Shown here: positions 1-6,613 of the stretch, piece after piece
Layout of the letters: every line of letters begins with the position of its first letter
Numbering within the stretch: the first letter of the stretch is position 1
Assembly (NCBI GenBank): GCA_023416875.1
Contig: JAEZGT010000289.1
Coordinates: 1-6,811 of the forward strand
Direction of reading: 5' to 3'
From: Pseudomonadota bacterium
GTDB taxonomy: Bacteria > Pseudomonadota > Gammaproteobacteria > Pseudomonadales > Cellvibrionaceae
DNA length: 6,811 nucleotides
Translations under genes and position numbers: made by a program
The notes under the pieces: generated by a model
The model's database searches: none
The model's input: only the letters and a program-made list of their open reading frames with translations
Told to the model about the DNA's origin: nothing

Positions 1-662
1 GCGCCCACACCAAAACGGCCTTTGCCCTCGCCGATAATTTCCAATCGCGCCGAATCTGTATCCACTTTGGGATTGAATTTAAATGTGCGCGTCTGCCATT
101 TTTTTGAAGTGGAAATTTTTTGCGTGACGACCTGTTGCGGTGCATCGCCCCAAATTAATTTCACTGTGACCTTAACGCCGGAGTCCGCCCAGATCACCAC
201 GCGCCCGCTGTAAGGTGTAGAGGATTTAATCGCGAGCCCATATTGCGTAATTCCAGTTTGTTGTCCCTCGCTTACGGTAATAACCGGGCTGTGTTGCCCC
301 ACATAAGGATTTTCCGTATCCAACTGAACTGCAGACACAGGGCCAACGGCTACCCATTTTTGAATAAAGGCCATGGCCGCGCGGGGATCTGTGGGTTTGG
401 TCTCAGGCTTATCAATTACGCCGAAATAGAATTTCCGATCATCTAGCACTTCACTCCACAAGCTGTGATTGATGAGGTTGCCGATATGTTCGATAAAACC
501 GCCGTAAAGCATGGGCGACAGCGCGGGCCGGGTATTTTGCGCGTTGATAACGGCCTGGATTTTGGGCGCTTCGGCAAATGTCGGCAGCGACCAATTGCCG
601 GCGAGAGCGGCGGAGCCAGCTAAAAGCGTTCTGCGGGAAAGTTCGGGGGACTTGGTGGTCAT
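1..662 (-). CDS. GH51-type alpha-L-arabinofuranosidase, N-terminal part, Tat-exported (runs off the left edge)
   Basis: The reading frame is open from ATG at 662 to the window edge (220 codons, no stop), so the C-terminus and the GH51 acid/base and nucleophile glutamates are outside. The start is supported by AGGAGGG five bases upstream. Residues 9-16 read SRRTLLAG, a twin-arginine motif, followed by an Ala/Leu-rich stretch to about residue 32, so export is probably by Tat in folded form. No lipobox is seen. Residues 48-61 (LSPMLYGGFIEHIG) and 65-80 (NHSLWSEVLDDRKFYF) match the start of the catalytic barrel of GH51 arabinofuranosidases of the larger secreted type. Residues about 115-220 (including YGLAIKSSTPYSGRVV, KLIWGD and KKWQTRTFKFN) look like the carbohydrate-binding-like beta-sandwich inserted after the first barrel strand in that type. 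The family role is release of terminal arabinofuranose from arabinoxylan or arabino-oligosaccharides. The neighbouring xylanase and GH43 genes fit this. It is transcribed divergently from the esterase gene. Confidence 0.82.
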   Translation of the reverse strand, partial: MTTKSPELSRRTLLAGSAALAGNWSLPTFAEAPKIQAVINAQNTRPALSPMLYGGFIEHIGNLINHSLWSEVLDDRKFYFGVIDKPETKPTDPRAAMAFIQKWVAVGPVSAVQLDTENPYVGQHSPVITVSEGQQTGITQYGLAIKSSTPYSGRVVIWADSGVKVTVKLIWGDAPQQVVTQKISTSKKWQTRTFKFNPKVDTDSARLEIIGEGKGRFGVG

Positions 663-787
663 TTCGACCCTCCTTTTTATAGGAATAATGGAGTAATGAA
701 AGCAGGAACCGGCCAATTAAAACGCCGGCTTAAAACACTCGGCAAAAACGAGACAAGCAGCACGGATTACCGGGCGCGACAGATGGA

Positions 788-815
788 TCTATATGAATTG
801 TCTCACAATTGTCCA
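788..815 (-). promoter_or_regulatory. Candidate sigma70-like promoter for the GH51 gene
   Basis: Read on the minus strand, TGGACA (815-810) is followed after 16 bases by TATAGA (793-788). These match the sigma70 consensus at 5/6 and 4/6 positions. The predicted transcript would have a leader of about 120 nt before the ATG at 662. The element spans the palindrome at 796-810, so a protein bound there would block it. This is a visual consensus match only. Confidence 0.3.
796..810. promoter_or_regulatory. Palindromic operator-like site between divergent genes
   Basis: AATTGT (796-801), CTC, ACAATT (805-810) is a perfect 6-bp inverted repeat with a 3-bp centre. The sequence AATTGTC also occurs twice as a direct repeat (796-802 and 807-813), offset by 11 bp, about one helical turn. 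The site lies within the candidate promoters on both strands, where a regulator could control the GH51 and esterase genes together. The half-site resembles that of the E. coli lac operator, but the spacing differs and no regulator gene is in the window. Confidence 0.4.
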
Positions 816-825
816 CATTCATAAT
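798..825 (+). promoter_or_regulatory. Candidate sigma70-like promoter for the esterase gene
   Basis: TTGTCT (798-803) is followed after 16 bases by CATAAT (820-825), matching the sigma70 boxes at 4/6 and 5/6 positions. Transcription would start near 832, giving a leader of about 85 nt before the chosen ATG at 918. The -35 box lies inside the palindrome at 796-810. The rest of the 663-917 intergenic region shows no small gene I can support. Confidence 0.35.
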
Positions 826-917
826 ATGATATTCTCTATCGATGCGCCCACTTGGATGTAATGGGGGCGTACTTGTCTCCAAATCATAAAAAATATCTAC
901 TCAAAGGCAACCAGCAT

Positions 918-2486
918 ATGTTCTCCCTTAAACCCAAAAGCGATGCGATCGCCCTGCCGCGCGGCGCAGTGTTGACGACGTTAATCGTCGGCACTCTCGT
1001 CGGCTGCGGCGGTTCAAACCCGCCCCCTACAGGTAGTTCGTCGAGCTCCAGCAGTTCGTCGAGCTCCAGCAGTTCATCAAGCTCGTCCAGCTCATCCAGC
1101 TCCAGCAATTCCTCCAGCTCGAGCAGCTCGTCCAGTTCGAGCAGTTCATCCAGCTCGAGCTCCGGCGGAATTTCCGACAACGATGTGCTGGTGTATGCAA
1201 TTAACGCGGGTGGCTCTTCTGCGGCAACCTTGAACGGTGTGCAGTACCGCGCCGACCGCTTCGCCTCCAGCGGTACACCGCAGATCGTTACCGACCCCAT
1301 CTCAGGTGCTACCGAAGACACGCTGTATCAATCCGAGCGCTACGGCTCCTACAGCTACGACATTCCGGTGAGCAATGCGACCTACACCGTGGTGCTGCAT
1401 TTCGCCGAGTTGTATCACACCACCGCAGGCGCGCGTGCGTTCGACGTGAGCGTGGAAGGAAAACTGGCGCTCGACGACCTCGATTTGTTCAGCTTGGCTG
1501 GCCACGACGGCGCGTATGATTACACCGTCAAAGATGTGGTGGTAACAGATAACAAGCTAACCATAGAACTGAAAGCCAGTGTCGACAACGGCACCATCAG
1601 CGGTTTCGCCATTTATTCCGCCAACGGCGGCAAGTTTGAAGAACCGCCAGAGCCCGTTTGTAACGATGCACAACGTCAGAAACCGACAGCGATCGACTAT
1701 AACCGCGCCGTCACACGACAAGAGCAGCGCAATCCGCCCTCCGGTGCTTTCGGTTATGCCATCGAGCACGCGACTCAGACCTTACCGAACCACACGATTT
1801 ATCGCCCGGATCTGAGCAAAGTGACCAAGATCCCGATCGTGGCCTGGGGTAACGGCGCCTGTTCAAACATAGGCACTGAACAAGCGGACTTCCTGCTGCA
1901 AGTTGCCTCCAATGGTTATCTGGTGATCGCCAACGGCGGCCCCTTCGGTTCAGGTTCAAACGATGGCAAAGGCACCGAGCTGATCAAAGCGATCAACTGG
2001 GCCATCGCGGAGAACAGCCGTGAGTGCAGCCAGTTCTACGGCAAACTCGACGTGGAACAAGTTGCGACTATGGGCTGGTCCTGCGGTGGTGGTATGGCTC
2101 ACTACGCGGCGGTTGATCCTCGCGTGAAAACCGGTGTGGCGCTGAACAGCGGCCTCGGCATTTACGGAGACCGCTTCGATTACTACCCGCGCTTCCACTC
2201 TCCGTTGGCGATTTTCAACGGTGACCAGAGCGACGTGGCCTACAACCCAGGCCGTCAGGAGTACAGCGAGGTGAACAATGTGCCGATTTATCACGCGAAC
2301 TATCCGATTGGTCACGGCGATGCCTACTTCCAGGATAACGGTGGCGAATTCGGTATTGTTGTCGTCGGCTGGCTGAACTGGATGCTGAAAGGTGATGAAG
2401 GCGCGTCCGGCAAAGGCATGTTCTTCGGCAACAACTGCCGTTTGTGCCGTCAACCTTGGACGTCTATGAACAAAGGCTTTCAATAA
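918..2486 (+). CDS. Malectin-like lipoprotein with C-terminal alpha/beta-hydrolase, probable carbohydrate esterase
   Basis: This 522-residue protein starts with a lipoprotein signal: basic N-region, hydrophobic core, lipobox LVGC with Cys30. Gly at +2 is compatible with outer-membrane sorting. Residues 40-82 are a serine linker with one Asn at 64. Residues about 90-238 form a malectin-like (CBM57-type) domain with YAINAGG, LYQSERYG, LHFAELYHTT, AGHD and DNGTISGFAIYS. Residues about 248-522 look like an alpha/beta-hydrolase: WGNGACSN near 309-317 as possible oxyanion loop, GWSCGGG with candidate nucleophile Ser388, NGDQSD with candidate acid Asp436 or Asp439, and GHGDAY with candidate His466. 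Six cysteines (248, 315, 370, 389, 507, 510) suggest disulfides. The layout recalls dienelactone-hydrolase/cutinase-like esterases. The substrate (acetyl, feruloyl or other ester on xylan) is inferred only from the neighbours. ATG 918 was chosen over TTG 852 and ATG 861 because it has AAGG ten bases upstream and gives a normal lipoprotein signal. Confidence 0.8.
   Translation: MFSLKPKSDAIALPRGAVLTTLIVGTLVGCGGSNPPPTGSSSSSSSSSSSSSSSSSSSSSSSSNSSSSSSSSSSSSSSSSSSGGISDNDVLVYAINAGGSSAATLNGVQYRADRFASSGTPQIVTDPISGATEDTLYQSERYGSYSYDIPVSNATYTVVLHFAELYHTTAGARAFDVSVEGKLALDDLDLFSLAGHDGAYDYTVKDVVVTDNKLTIELKASVDNGTISGFAIYSANGGKFEEPPEPVCNDAQRQKPTAIDYNRAVTRQEQRNPPSGAFGYAIEHATQTLPNHTIYRPDLSKVTKIPIVAWGNGACSNIGTEQADFLLQVASNGYLVIANGGPFGSGSNDGKGTELIKAINWAIAENSRECSQFYGKLDVEQVATMGWSCGGGMAHYAAVDPRVKTGVALNSGLGIYGDRFDYYPRFHSPLAIFNGDQSDVAYNPGRQEYSEVNNVPIYHANYPIGHGDAYFQDNGGEFGIVVVGWLNWMLKGDEGASGKGMFFGNNCRLCRQPWTSMNKGFQ
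1035..1163 (+). repeat. Poly-serine linker-coding repeat, esterase gene
   Basis: There are 43 consecutive codons, all Ser except one Asn (aat at 1107-1109). The first two 18-bp units (1035-1052 and 1053-1070) are identical, and later units drift. TCN and AGY serine codons are interleaved, so the tract is not a simple trinucleotide expansion. The Asn codon is one base from AGT. The protein product is a flexible spacer between the lipid anchor and the malectin-like domain. Confidence 0.9.
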
Positions 2487-2489
2487 GTG

Positions 2490-2518
2490 AAAAAAAGCTC
2501 CACCCTTGCGGGTGGAGC
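2490..2518. terminator. Intrinsic terminator hairpin between convergent esterase and GH43 genes
   Basis: GCTCCACCC (2497-2505), loop TTGC, and GGGTGGAGC (2510-2518) form a perfect 9-bp GC-rich stem. It is preceded on the plus strand by seven A (2490-2496). On the minus strand the stem is therefore followed directly by seven T, a textbook terminator for the GH43 gene that ends at 2678. It lies ten bases after the stop of the plus-strand esterase gene and may also stop that transcript, but no T-run follows at once in that direction; the nearest T-rich stretch is at about 2538-2555. The 191 bp between the two stops hold nothing else I can support. Confidence 0.85.
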
Positions 2519-2677
2519 CTTCCAACAAAGCCCGAAACTTTTCTTTTTTTCTCTTGCCTCAACCTCCTGCGTTACCTTCCATTCTGGCTACTAAGCCAAA
2601 CCACTTGCTGATCTCTAGCATTTATTTTCTGAATCACTTTAATCCCGTCCGCATTTGAAATAGGCGCGATCAATACA

Positions 2678-4894
2678 TCAATTTGCGCTGACATGAAAGA
2701 AATCAAAGTCAGCGTAGCCACCACTGGTCTGCTTGGCGAAGTTAAATAGCGCAAAGCGATAGCCCATAAAGTGTGTCAATTCGTAGGACATGCGCAGGGA
2801 ATTGCCGATGCTCGTCCAGCTGTTGCCGTCCAGACTGTAGGCGAAAGTCGCCGTGTCCGCCTGATTGCGAAAATTGCCCTGCACGCGCAGATACACCGTA
2901 TTTTGATCCAGCGGCACACGCGCGACTTCTGTGTGGTTTTTGCCATTGTTGTTGACCATCACCACATAATTTCTACCGCTGGCGCGGCTGACACCAACAT
3001 AACCGTATTGGTCCTGAAATGCAGCGAGACCAGCGGTATCGCCGTCTTTCAACCCCGTCACATCCAGTTTCACGACGCCGGTGCTGACCGGGCCAAACAT
3101 GCGCTGGGTCAGAGTATTGCGGGTCGCGTGAATATTGGCATCGGTGCGGGTATTTTTGATGCGCAGATATCCGGGCTTGTCACTCAAAGACCAGCCATTG
3201 CTCTCGGGGTTGTGGTTCCACTGCCAGACTTTATCCAAGGTGGTGCTGTCGAATTCGTCGGAATGAATAATTCCGGAAAGGCCACGATCTTCCACATCAA
3301 AACTTAACGTCGTCGGTACCCCGCTGGCCACCGGCCAATCATTTTGCCAAGTAATGGGAACCAGATACGGAATGCGCCCCACCGCGCCACTGTCGCGGAA
3401 GGCGTAGAGGAACCAGCGACCATCTGGCGTGCCGACATAAGATCCTTGCGCGACCCCCGCACCGTTGACGTTTTCGCGCAGCACCACGCGCCCTTCATAA
3501 GGTCCGGTGATATTGCGCGCGCGGTGTACCACTTGCGTGCGCGGACCGCCGCTGGGCCAACAGATATTGGAGATGTAATACCAGCCGTTGATTTTTTGGA
3601 TCTGCGTACCTTCGGCTTTGAGAATGAAATTGGTCCCCGCCACGGCGGATGCGCTTTGAATAATCGTTTGGTTGACGCCGCCGGATTTAATGGCCGTGGC
3701 ATCGGCATTCAATTCAATCAAACGCACCTGATCGCTGCCATAGGCGAGATAATTACGACCGTCGTCATCCAAAATCAGCGAGGTGTCGTGATAGAGATTC
3801 GGTAGTACCGTCTGCGTCCAGGTGCCACCTTCAATATTATTGGTGCGCCAGATATAAGTCCGATTGGTGGTGTAGGAAAATGAGGTGACGTAAAAAGTAC
3901 CGGCTTTATAGTTGATGCTGCTCGCCCAGGTGCCTTTGCCGTAAGCGTTGCTGCCATTCAGGTTGAGCGCATTGCTGCCGGAATCGAGCGCCTGGTGTGC
4001 ATAATTAATCAATTCCCAATTTTTCAAATCTTTGGATTTCATGATGGGCACACCGGGATTGAGATGCATGGTGGTGCTGCTCATGTAATAGGTGTCGCCC
4101 ACGCGAATCACACTCATATCCGGTACATCGGCCCAGATATTCGGATTGGTGGCGCGCACGACTGGATATTCCGGCTCCTGCAACTCACCCGTAGCGGAAT
4201 AAATAGCAAATCCGGAAAGCGTGCCGTTATCGGTTTTTGCGGTGAGACTGATGGTCAAATTGCCATCCGTGACCTGCACGTCTTTAAGCGTGCGCTCGTA
4301 GGCGGTGTCGTGTCCGGCCGCAGCGAATAAATCCAGATCGGTAAATACCGGGCGACCTTCAACGGTGACACTGAAAATGCGCGAATCTGCAGTGGTGTGG
4401 TAAAGCTCGTTAAAAAACAGACGCAGATCGTAGCTAGCCTCTGAGACGGGAATTTCGTAGGTGTAAACGCCATAGCGTTCGCTTTGGAACAGCGCGTCCT
4501 GTTCGGCACCGGCAATGGGGTCCGTGGTGGAATTGGCGCTGCCGCCGCGGGAAAATTTATCCGCTTCAAAATCGATGCCGTCATATTTGACCGCGCTACC
4601 GCCAGCATTTACGGCGACAACCAGACGCCCTGCAATTGGCGATCCGCTGGAAGAGCTGCTCGATGATGAGCTGCTTGATGATGACGTGCCAGAAGAGGAT
4701 GAGCTAGTAGATGATGAACTACTGGAAGATGAACTGTTGGATGATGAGCTGCTCGAGGAACTGCTGGAGGAAGAGCTGCTCGACGAATTATTCGGTGACC
4801 CACTTCCGCCACAACCGATCAGGGAAAGAGATAAAAGCGCGCAAATGGCAAAGCGTGCTTGCAAAAAACGTTGGTTTTTCTCTTTGATAAACAT
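2678..4894 (-). CDS. Malectin-like lipoprotein with GH43 glycosidase (arabinofuranosidase/xylosidase type)
   Basis: This 738-residue protein has a lipobox LIGC with Cys28 and Gly at +2. A serine-rich linker at 37-83 is broken by single Asn, Thr and Gly-Thr. A malectin-like domain covers about 91-236. The GH43 five-bladed propeller covers about 245-530. Expected catalytic residues are visible: Asp259 (general base) in DVPDMSVIRVG, Asp370 (pKa modulator) in YHDTSLILDDDG, and Glu428 (general acid) in KAEGTQIQKINGWYY. Residues about 541-738 (from GIIHSDEFD) form a concanavalin-like beta-sandwich of the kind found C-terminal in GH43 beta-xylosidases and arabinofuranosidases. The STTMHLNPGVPIMKSKDLKNW stretch resembles GH43 subfamily 12, in which arabinofuranosidases are known, but the subfamily and substrate are tentative. 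The protein probably removes arabinose or xylose at the outer cell surface. The ATG at 4894 has only a weak Shine-Dalgarno (GGTG), but no other start would keep the signal peptide. Confidence 0.9.
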   Translation of the reverse strand: MFIKEKNQRFLQARFAICALLSLSLIGCGGSGSPNNSSSSSSSSSSSSSSSSNSSSSSSSSSTSSSSSGTSSSSSSSSSSSSSGSPIAGRLVVAVNAGGSAVKYDGIDFEADKFSRGGSANSTTDPIAGAEQDALFQSERYGVYTYEIPVSEASYDLRLFFNELYHTTADSRIFSVTVEGRPVFTDLDLFAAAGHDTAYERTLKDVQVTDGNLTISLTAKTDNGTLSGFAIYSATGELQEPEYPVVRATNPNIWADVPDMSVIRVGDTYYMSSTTMHLNPGVPIMKSKDLKNWELINYAHQALDSGSNALNLNGSNAYGKGTWASSINYKAGTFYVTSFSYTTNRTYIWRTNNIEGGTWTQTVLPNLYHDTSLILDDDGRNYLAYGSDQVRLIELNADATAIKSGGVNQTIIQSASAVAGTNFILKAEGTQIQKINGWYYISNICWPSGGPRTQVVHRARNITGPYEGRVVLRENVNGAGVAQGSYVGTPDGRWFLYAFRDSGAVGRIPYLVPITWQNDWPVASGVPTTLSFDVEDRGLSGIIHSDEFDSTTLDKVWQWNHNPESNGWSLSDKPGYLRIKNTRTDANIHATRNTLTQRMFGPVSTGVVKLDVTGLKDGDTAGLAAFQDQYGYVGVSRASGRNYVVMVNNNGKNHTEVARVPLDQNTVYLRVQGNFRNQADTATFAYSLDGNSWTSIGNSLRMSYELTHFMGYRFALFNFAKQTSGGYADFDFFHVSAN
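4646..4786 (-). repeat. Poly-serine linker-coding repeat, GH43 gene
   Basis: These 47 codons encode Ser with interruptions Asn, Thr and Gly-Thr. On the plus strand the tract reads as imperfect copies of a GATGATGAGCTGCT-like unit. Ser codons are of both TCN and AGY types. The opposite strand reads as acidic Glu/Leu/Asp repeats, which is an artefact of the repeat. Confidence 0.88.
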
Positions 4895-4916
4895 AGGGCA
4901 CCGAATTATTTTTCAA

Positions 4917-4943
4917 ATACTAAATTTCCATAACCATATTCAA
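4917..4943 (-). promoter_or_regulatory. Weak candidate promoter for the GH43 gene
   Basis: On the minus strand TTGAAT (4943-4938) is followed after 15 bases by TAGTAT (4922-4917), each matching sigma70 boxes at about four positions. The spacing is short. It sits in the AT-rich 60 bp between the upstream terminator and the GH43 start, the only place left for a dedicated promoter if the terminator works. Confidence 0.22.
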
Positions 4944-4948
4944 AATAT

Positions 4949-4975
4949 AAAAAAAATGCGGAAATCCATTTCCGC
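4949..4975 (-). terminator. Intrinsic terminator of the GH10 gene
   Basis: On the minus strand a 7-bp stem, GCGGAAA/TTTCCGC (4975-4958) with a four-base loop, is followed by one A and eight T (4956-4949). It starts 28 bases after the GH10 stop. It separates the GH10 transcript from the GH43 gene 55 bp further on, so the two would be separate units unless there is read-through. Confidence 0.85.
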
Positions 4976-5003
4976 GAGTTGCCACAACGGTGTATGTGTT
5001 CTG

Positions 5004-6602
5004 TTACTGCTTCGGATTTTGTTTGATGTAATTCATCAACCAGGTCATCGCCGGACGCGGTGTGCCGTTCTCCTGGATCAGCCCGGAACCGGTGATCCAG
5101 GTACGGTTGACCACGTAACCCCAGATGGTGATGCCTTTGACGTGCGGATGGTTGTAGAACACCGGGAAGTGCTCCTGGAAATTCCTCAGCTGATTCTGGT
5201 CGTTGGTGTCACCGATATCATATTCAGAGATATAGATGGGCACCTGCAGCTGGTTCCACAGATTGTCGATCGCCTGCTTCACGGTTGATGCAGGAACATC
5301 TTTCAACTCGTGCGCCTGCAGACCTATGGCGTCCACATAACCACTGGGTATTGCCGATTTGGCCAGCGTAATAAATTCATTGTGCTGCCAGCGAATATTG
5401 TTGTAGTCGTTCAATATCAAAATGGAGTTGGGGCAATATTGGCGAGCCAGCTGGAATACTTTCACAATCCAGTTATTACCATAAGCGCGCTGTGCGTAAC
5501 CTGCCGGTTGATGTCCCGGTACGGCTTCGTTCACCACGTCGATCATGGCGGTATCTGGATAGCGTGTGCAGTAATCGCGAATCCACTCTTCAATTTCCGC
5601 AGCGGTTTCCGTAGCGTTGAGGTTATTCAACCAGGTTGGTGACTGCGCGCCCCAAACAAAGGTGTGAGCTTTAACCGGAATATTGTGCTGCCGCGCGTAG
5701 GCGTAAATACGATCCACTGGCGCCCAGTTATATTGGTCACGCGTGCCTTCCACAGACGCCCATTTGCCTTCGTTTTCCGGCGTAATCTGGTTCCAGTACT
5801 GAATAAAGTCGGAACGCACATTGCCGCCGGTAGTGATATTACCGACGAAGAATTTGTGATTTTTCCCGGTTACGGGAGGTTCGACAAATTTGCCGCCGGC
5901 ATTGGAATAAATCGCAAAGGCGCTGATGGTGCCGTTATCGAGACTGGCGGAAATATCGATGGTCAGTTTGCCGTCCGCCACATTGACGTTGGGCACAATC
6001 ACTTCATAAGCGCGATCGTGACCGACTTCCGCATACAGATCTTTATCCGTGAAAAGTTGTTGCCCTTCCACCGCGACGCTGAAATAGCGGCCACCGGCGG
6101 TTTCATGATAGAGCTCGACGAAATGTAAACGCAGACTGTACGTGGAGTTGGTCACTGGCACTTCGTATTTATAGTTGCCGTAGCGCTCGCTTTGATACAA
6201 GGCATCAGCAGTGGTGCCATCAATAGGATCCGCTGTGGTATTGGCGGAGCCGCCAGTGGAAAAACGATCCGCTTTATATTCCACGCCATTGACTGTCACG
6301 GCGGCGCCGCCGGCATTGACCGCGTAAACCAAGCTCGAACCTGCCGGAATACTGCCCGAACTGGAGGAACTGCTCGACGATGAACTGGACGAAGAGGAGC
6401 TGGAAGAGGAACTGCTCGACGACGAGCTGCTGGTCGAAGAGGAGCTGGTCGAAGAAGAGCTGCTTGACGAAGAACTGGAGCTGCTGCTGGATGAGCTGCT
6501 TCCCGTGGGTGTCCCCGACGAGTTACCACCACATCCCACCAGAAGTATGCACGCAGCGAGTGCACCCCCAGTCAGATTGAGTACTTTGCTGATTGCGAAC
6601 AT
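5004..6602 (-). CDS. Malectin-like lipoprotein with GH10 endo-beta-1,4-xylanase
   Basis: This 532-residue protein has a lipobox LVGC with Cys24 and Gly at +2. A serine linker at 35-82 has two Thr interruptions. A malectin-like domain covers about 91-237. A compact GH10 barrel covers about 247-532. Retaining-enzyme residues are clear: acid/base Glu359 in DVVNEAVPG and nucleophile Glu460 in YISEYDIG. Also visible are TPENEGKW (274-281), which lines the -1/-2 subsites in this family, NDYNNI, and GLQAHE. The catalytic part is about 285 residues, short for GH10 (usually 300 or more). Two motifs depart from the common form: WGAQSPTW (317-324) in place of WHSQ-x-P-x-W, and WGYVVNRTW (494-502) near the C-terminus. 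A GH10 subgroup with WGxQ exists, so activity is still expected. The product should hydrolyse xylan internally at the cell surface. GAGG lies 13 bases before the ATG, a long spacing. Confidence 0.93.
   Translation of the reverse strand: MFAISKVLNLTGGALAACILLVGCGGNSSGTPTGSSSSSSSSSSSSSSSSSTSSSSTSSSSSSSSSSSSSSSSSSSSSSSSSGSIPAGSSLVYAVNAGGAAVTVNGVEYKADRFSTGGSANTTADPIDGTTADALYQSERYGNYKYEVPVTNSTYSLRLHFVELYHETAGGRYFSVAVEGQQLFTDKDLYAEVGHDRAYEVIVPNVNVADGKLTIDISASLDNGTISAFAIYSNAGGKFVEPPVTGKNHKFFVGNITTGGNVRSDFIQYWNQITPENEGKWASVEGTRDQYNWAPVDRIYAYARQHNIPVKAHTFVWGAQSPTWLNNLNATETAAEIEEWIRDYCTRYPDTAMIDVVNEAVPGHQPAGYAQRAYGNNWIVKVFQLARQYCPNSILILNDYNNIRWQHNEFITLAKSAIPSGYVDAIGLQAHELKDVPASTVKQAIDNLWNQLQVPIYISEYDIGDTNDQNQLRNFQEHFPVFYNHPHVKGITIWGYVVNRTWITGSGLIQENGTPRPAMTWLMNYIKQNPKQ
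6357..6500 (-). repeat. Poly-serine linker-coding repeat, GH10 gene
   Basis: These 48 codons encode Ser with two Thr. TCN and AGY codons are mixed, and the DNA is an imperfect run of GAAGAGGAGCTG/GACGACGAGCTG-like units on the plus strand. Its length matches the 43- and 47-codon tracts of the two neighbouring genes, suggesting a preferred spacer length. Confidence 0.88.
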
Positions 6603-6613
6603 ATTATTTTTTC

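Noticed and set aside
796..810. True lac operator
   Set aside because: The half-sites look alike, but the spacing is shorter than in the lac operator and there are no lac genes. Kept only as an operator-like palindrome.
852..917. Longer start for the esterase gene at TTG 852 or ATG 861
   Set aside because: Neither has a Shine-Dalgarno, and both would put over 20 polar residues ahead of a normal lipoprotein signal. ATG 918 gives a standard signal and has AAGG ten bases upstream.
884..1321. Minus-strand reading frame rich in Glu-Leu-Asp repeats
   Set aside because: It is the antisense of the poly-Ser tract. Serine-codon repeats read backwards give acidic/Leu repeats and leave no stops. The plus strand has clear domains here.
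2771..3307. Plus-strand reading frame of 178 codons opposite the GH43 C-terminal domain
   Set aside because: It shows no recognisable motif, lies wholly inside a well-supported gene on the other strand, and has no convincing ribosome-binding site.
4515..5288. Plus-strand reading frame of 257 codons
   Set aside because: It crosses the antisense of the GH43 poly-Ser tract, the intergenic terminator and the GH10 C-terminus. This is a chance open frame over real minus-strand genes.
6357..6500. Repeats of the poly-Ser region as a CRISPR or satellite array
   Set aside because: There are no unique spacers of constant length, and the repeats keep an uninterrupted serine reading frame inside a protein.
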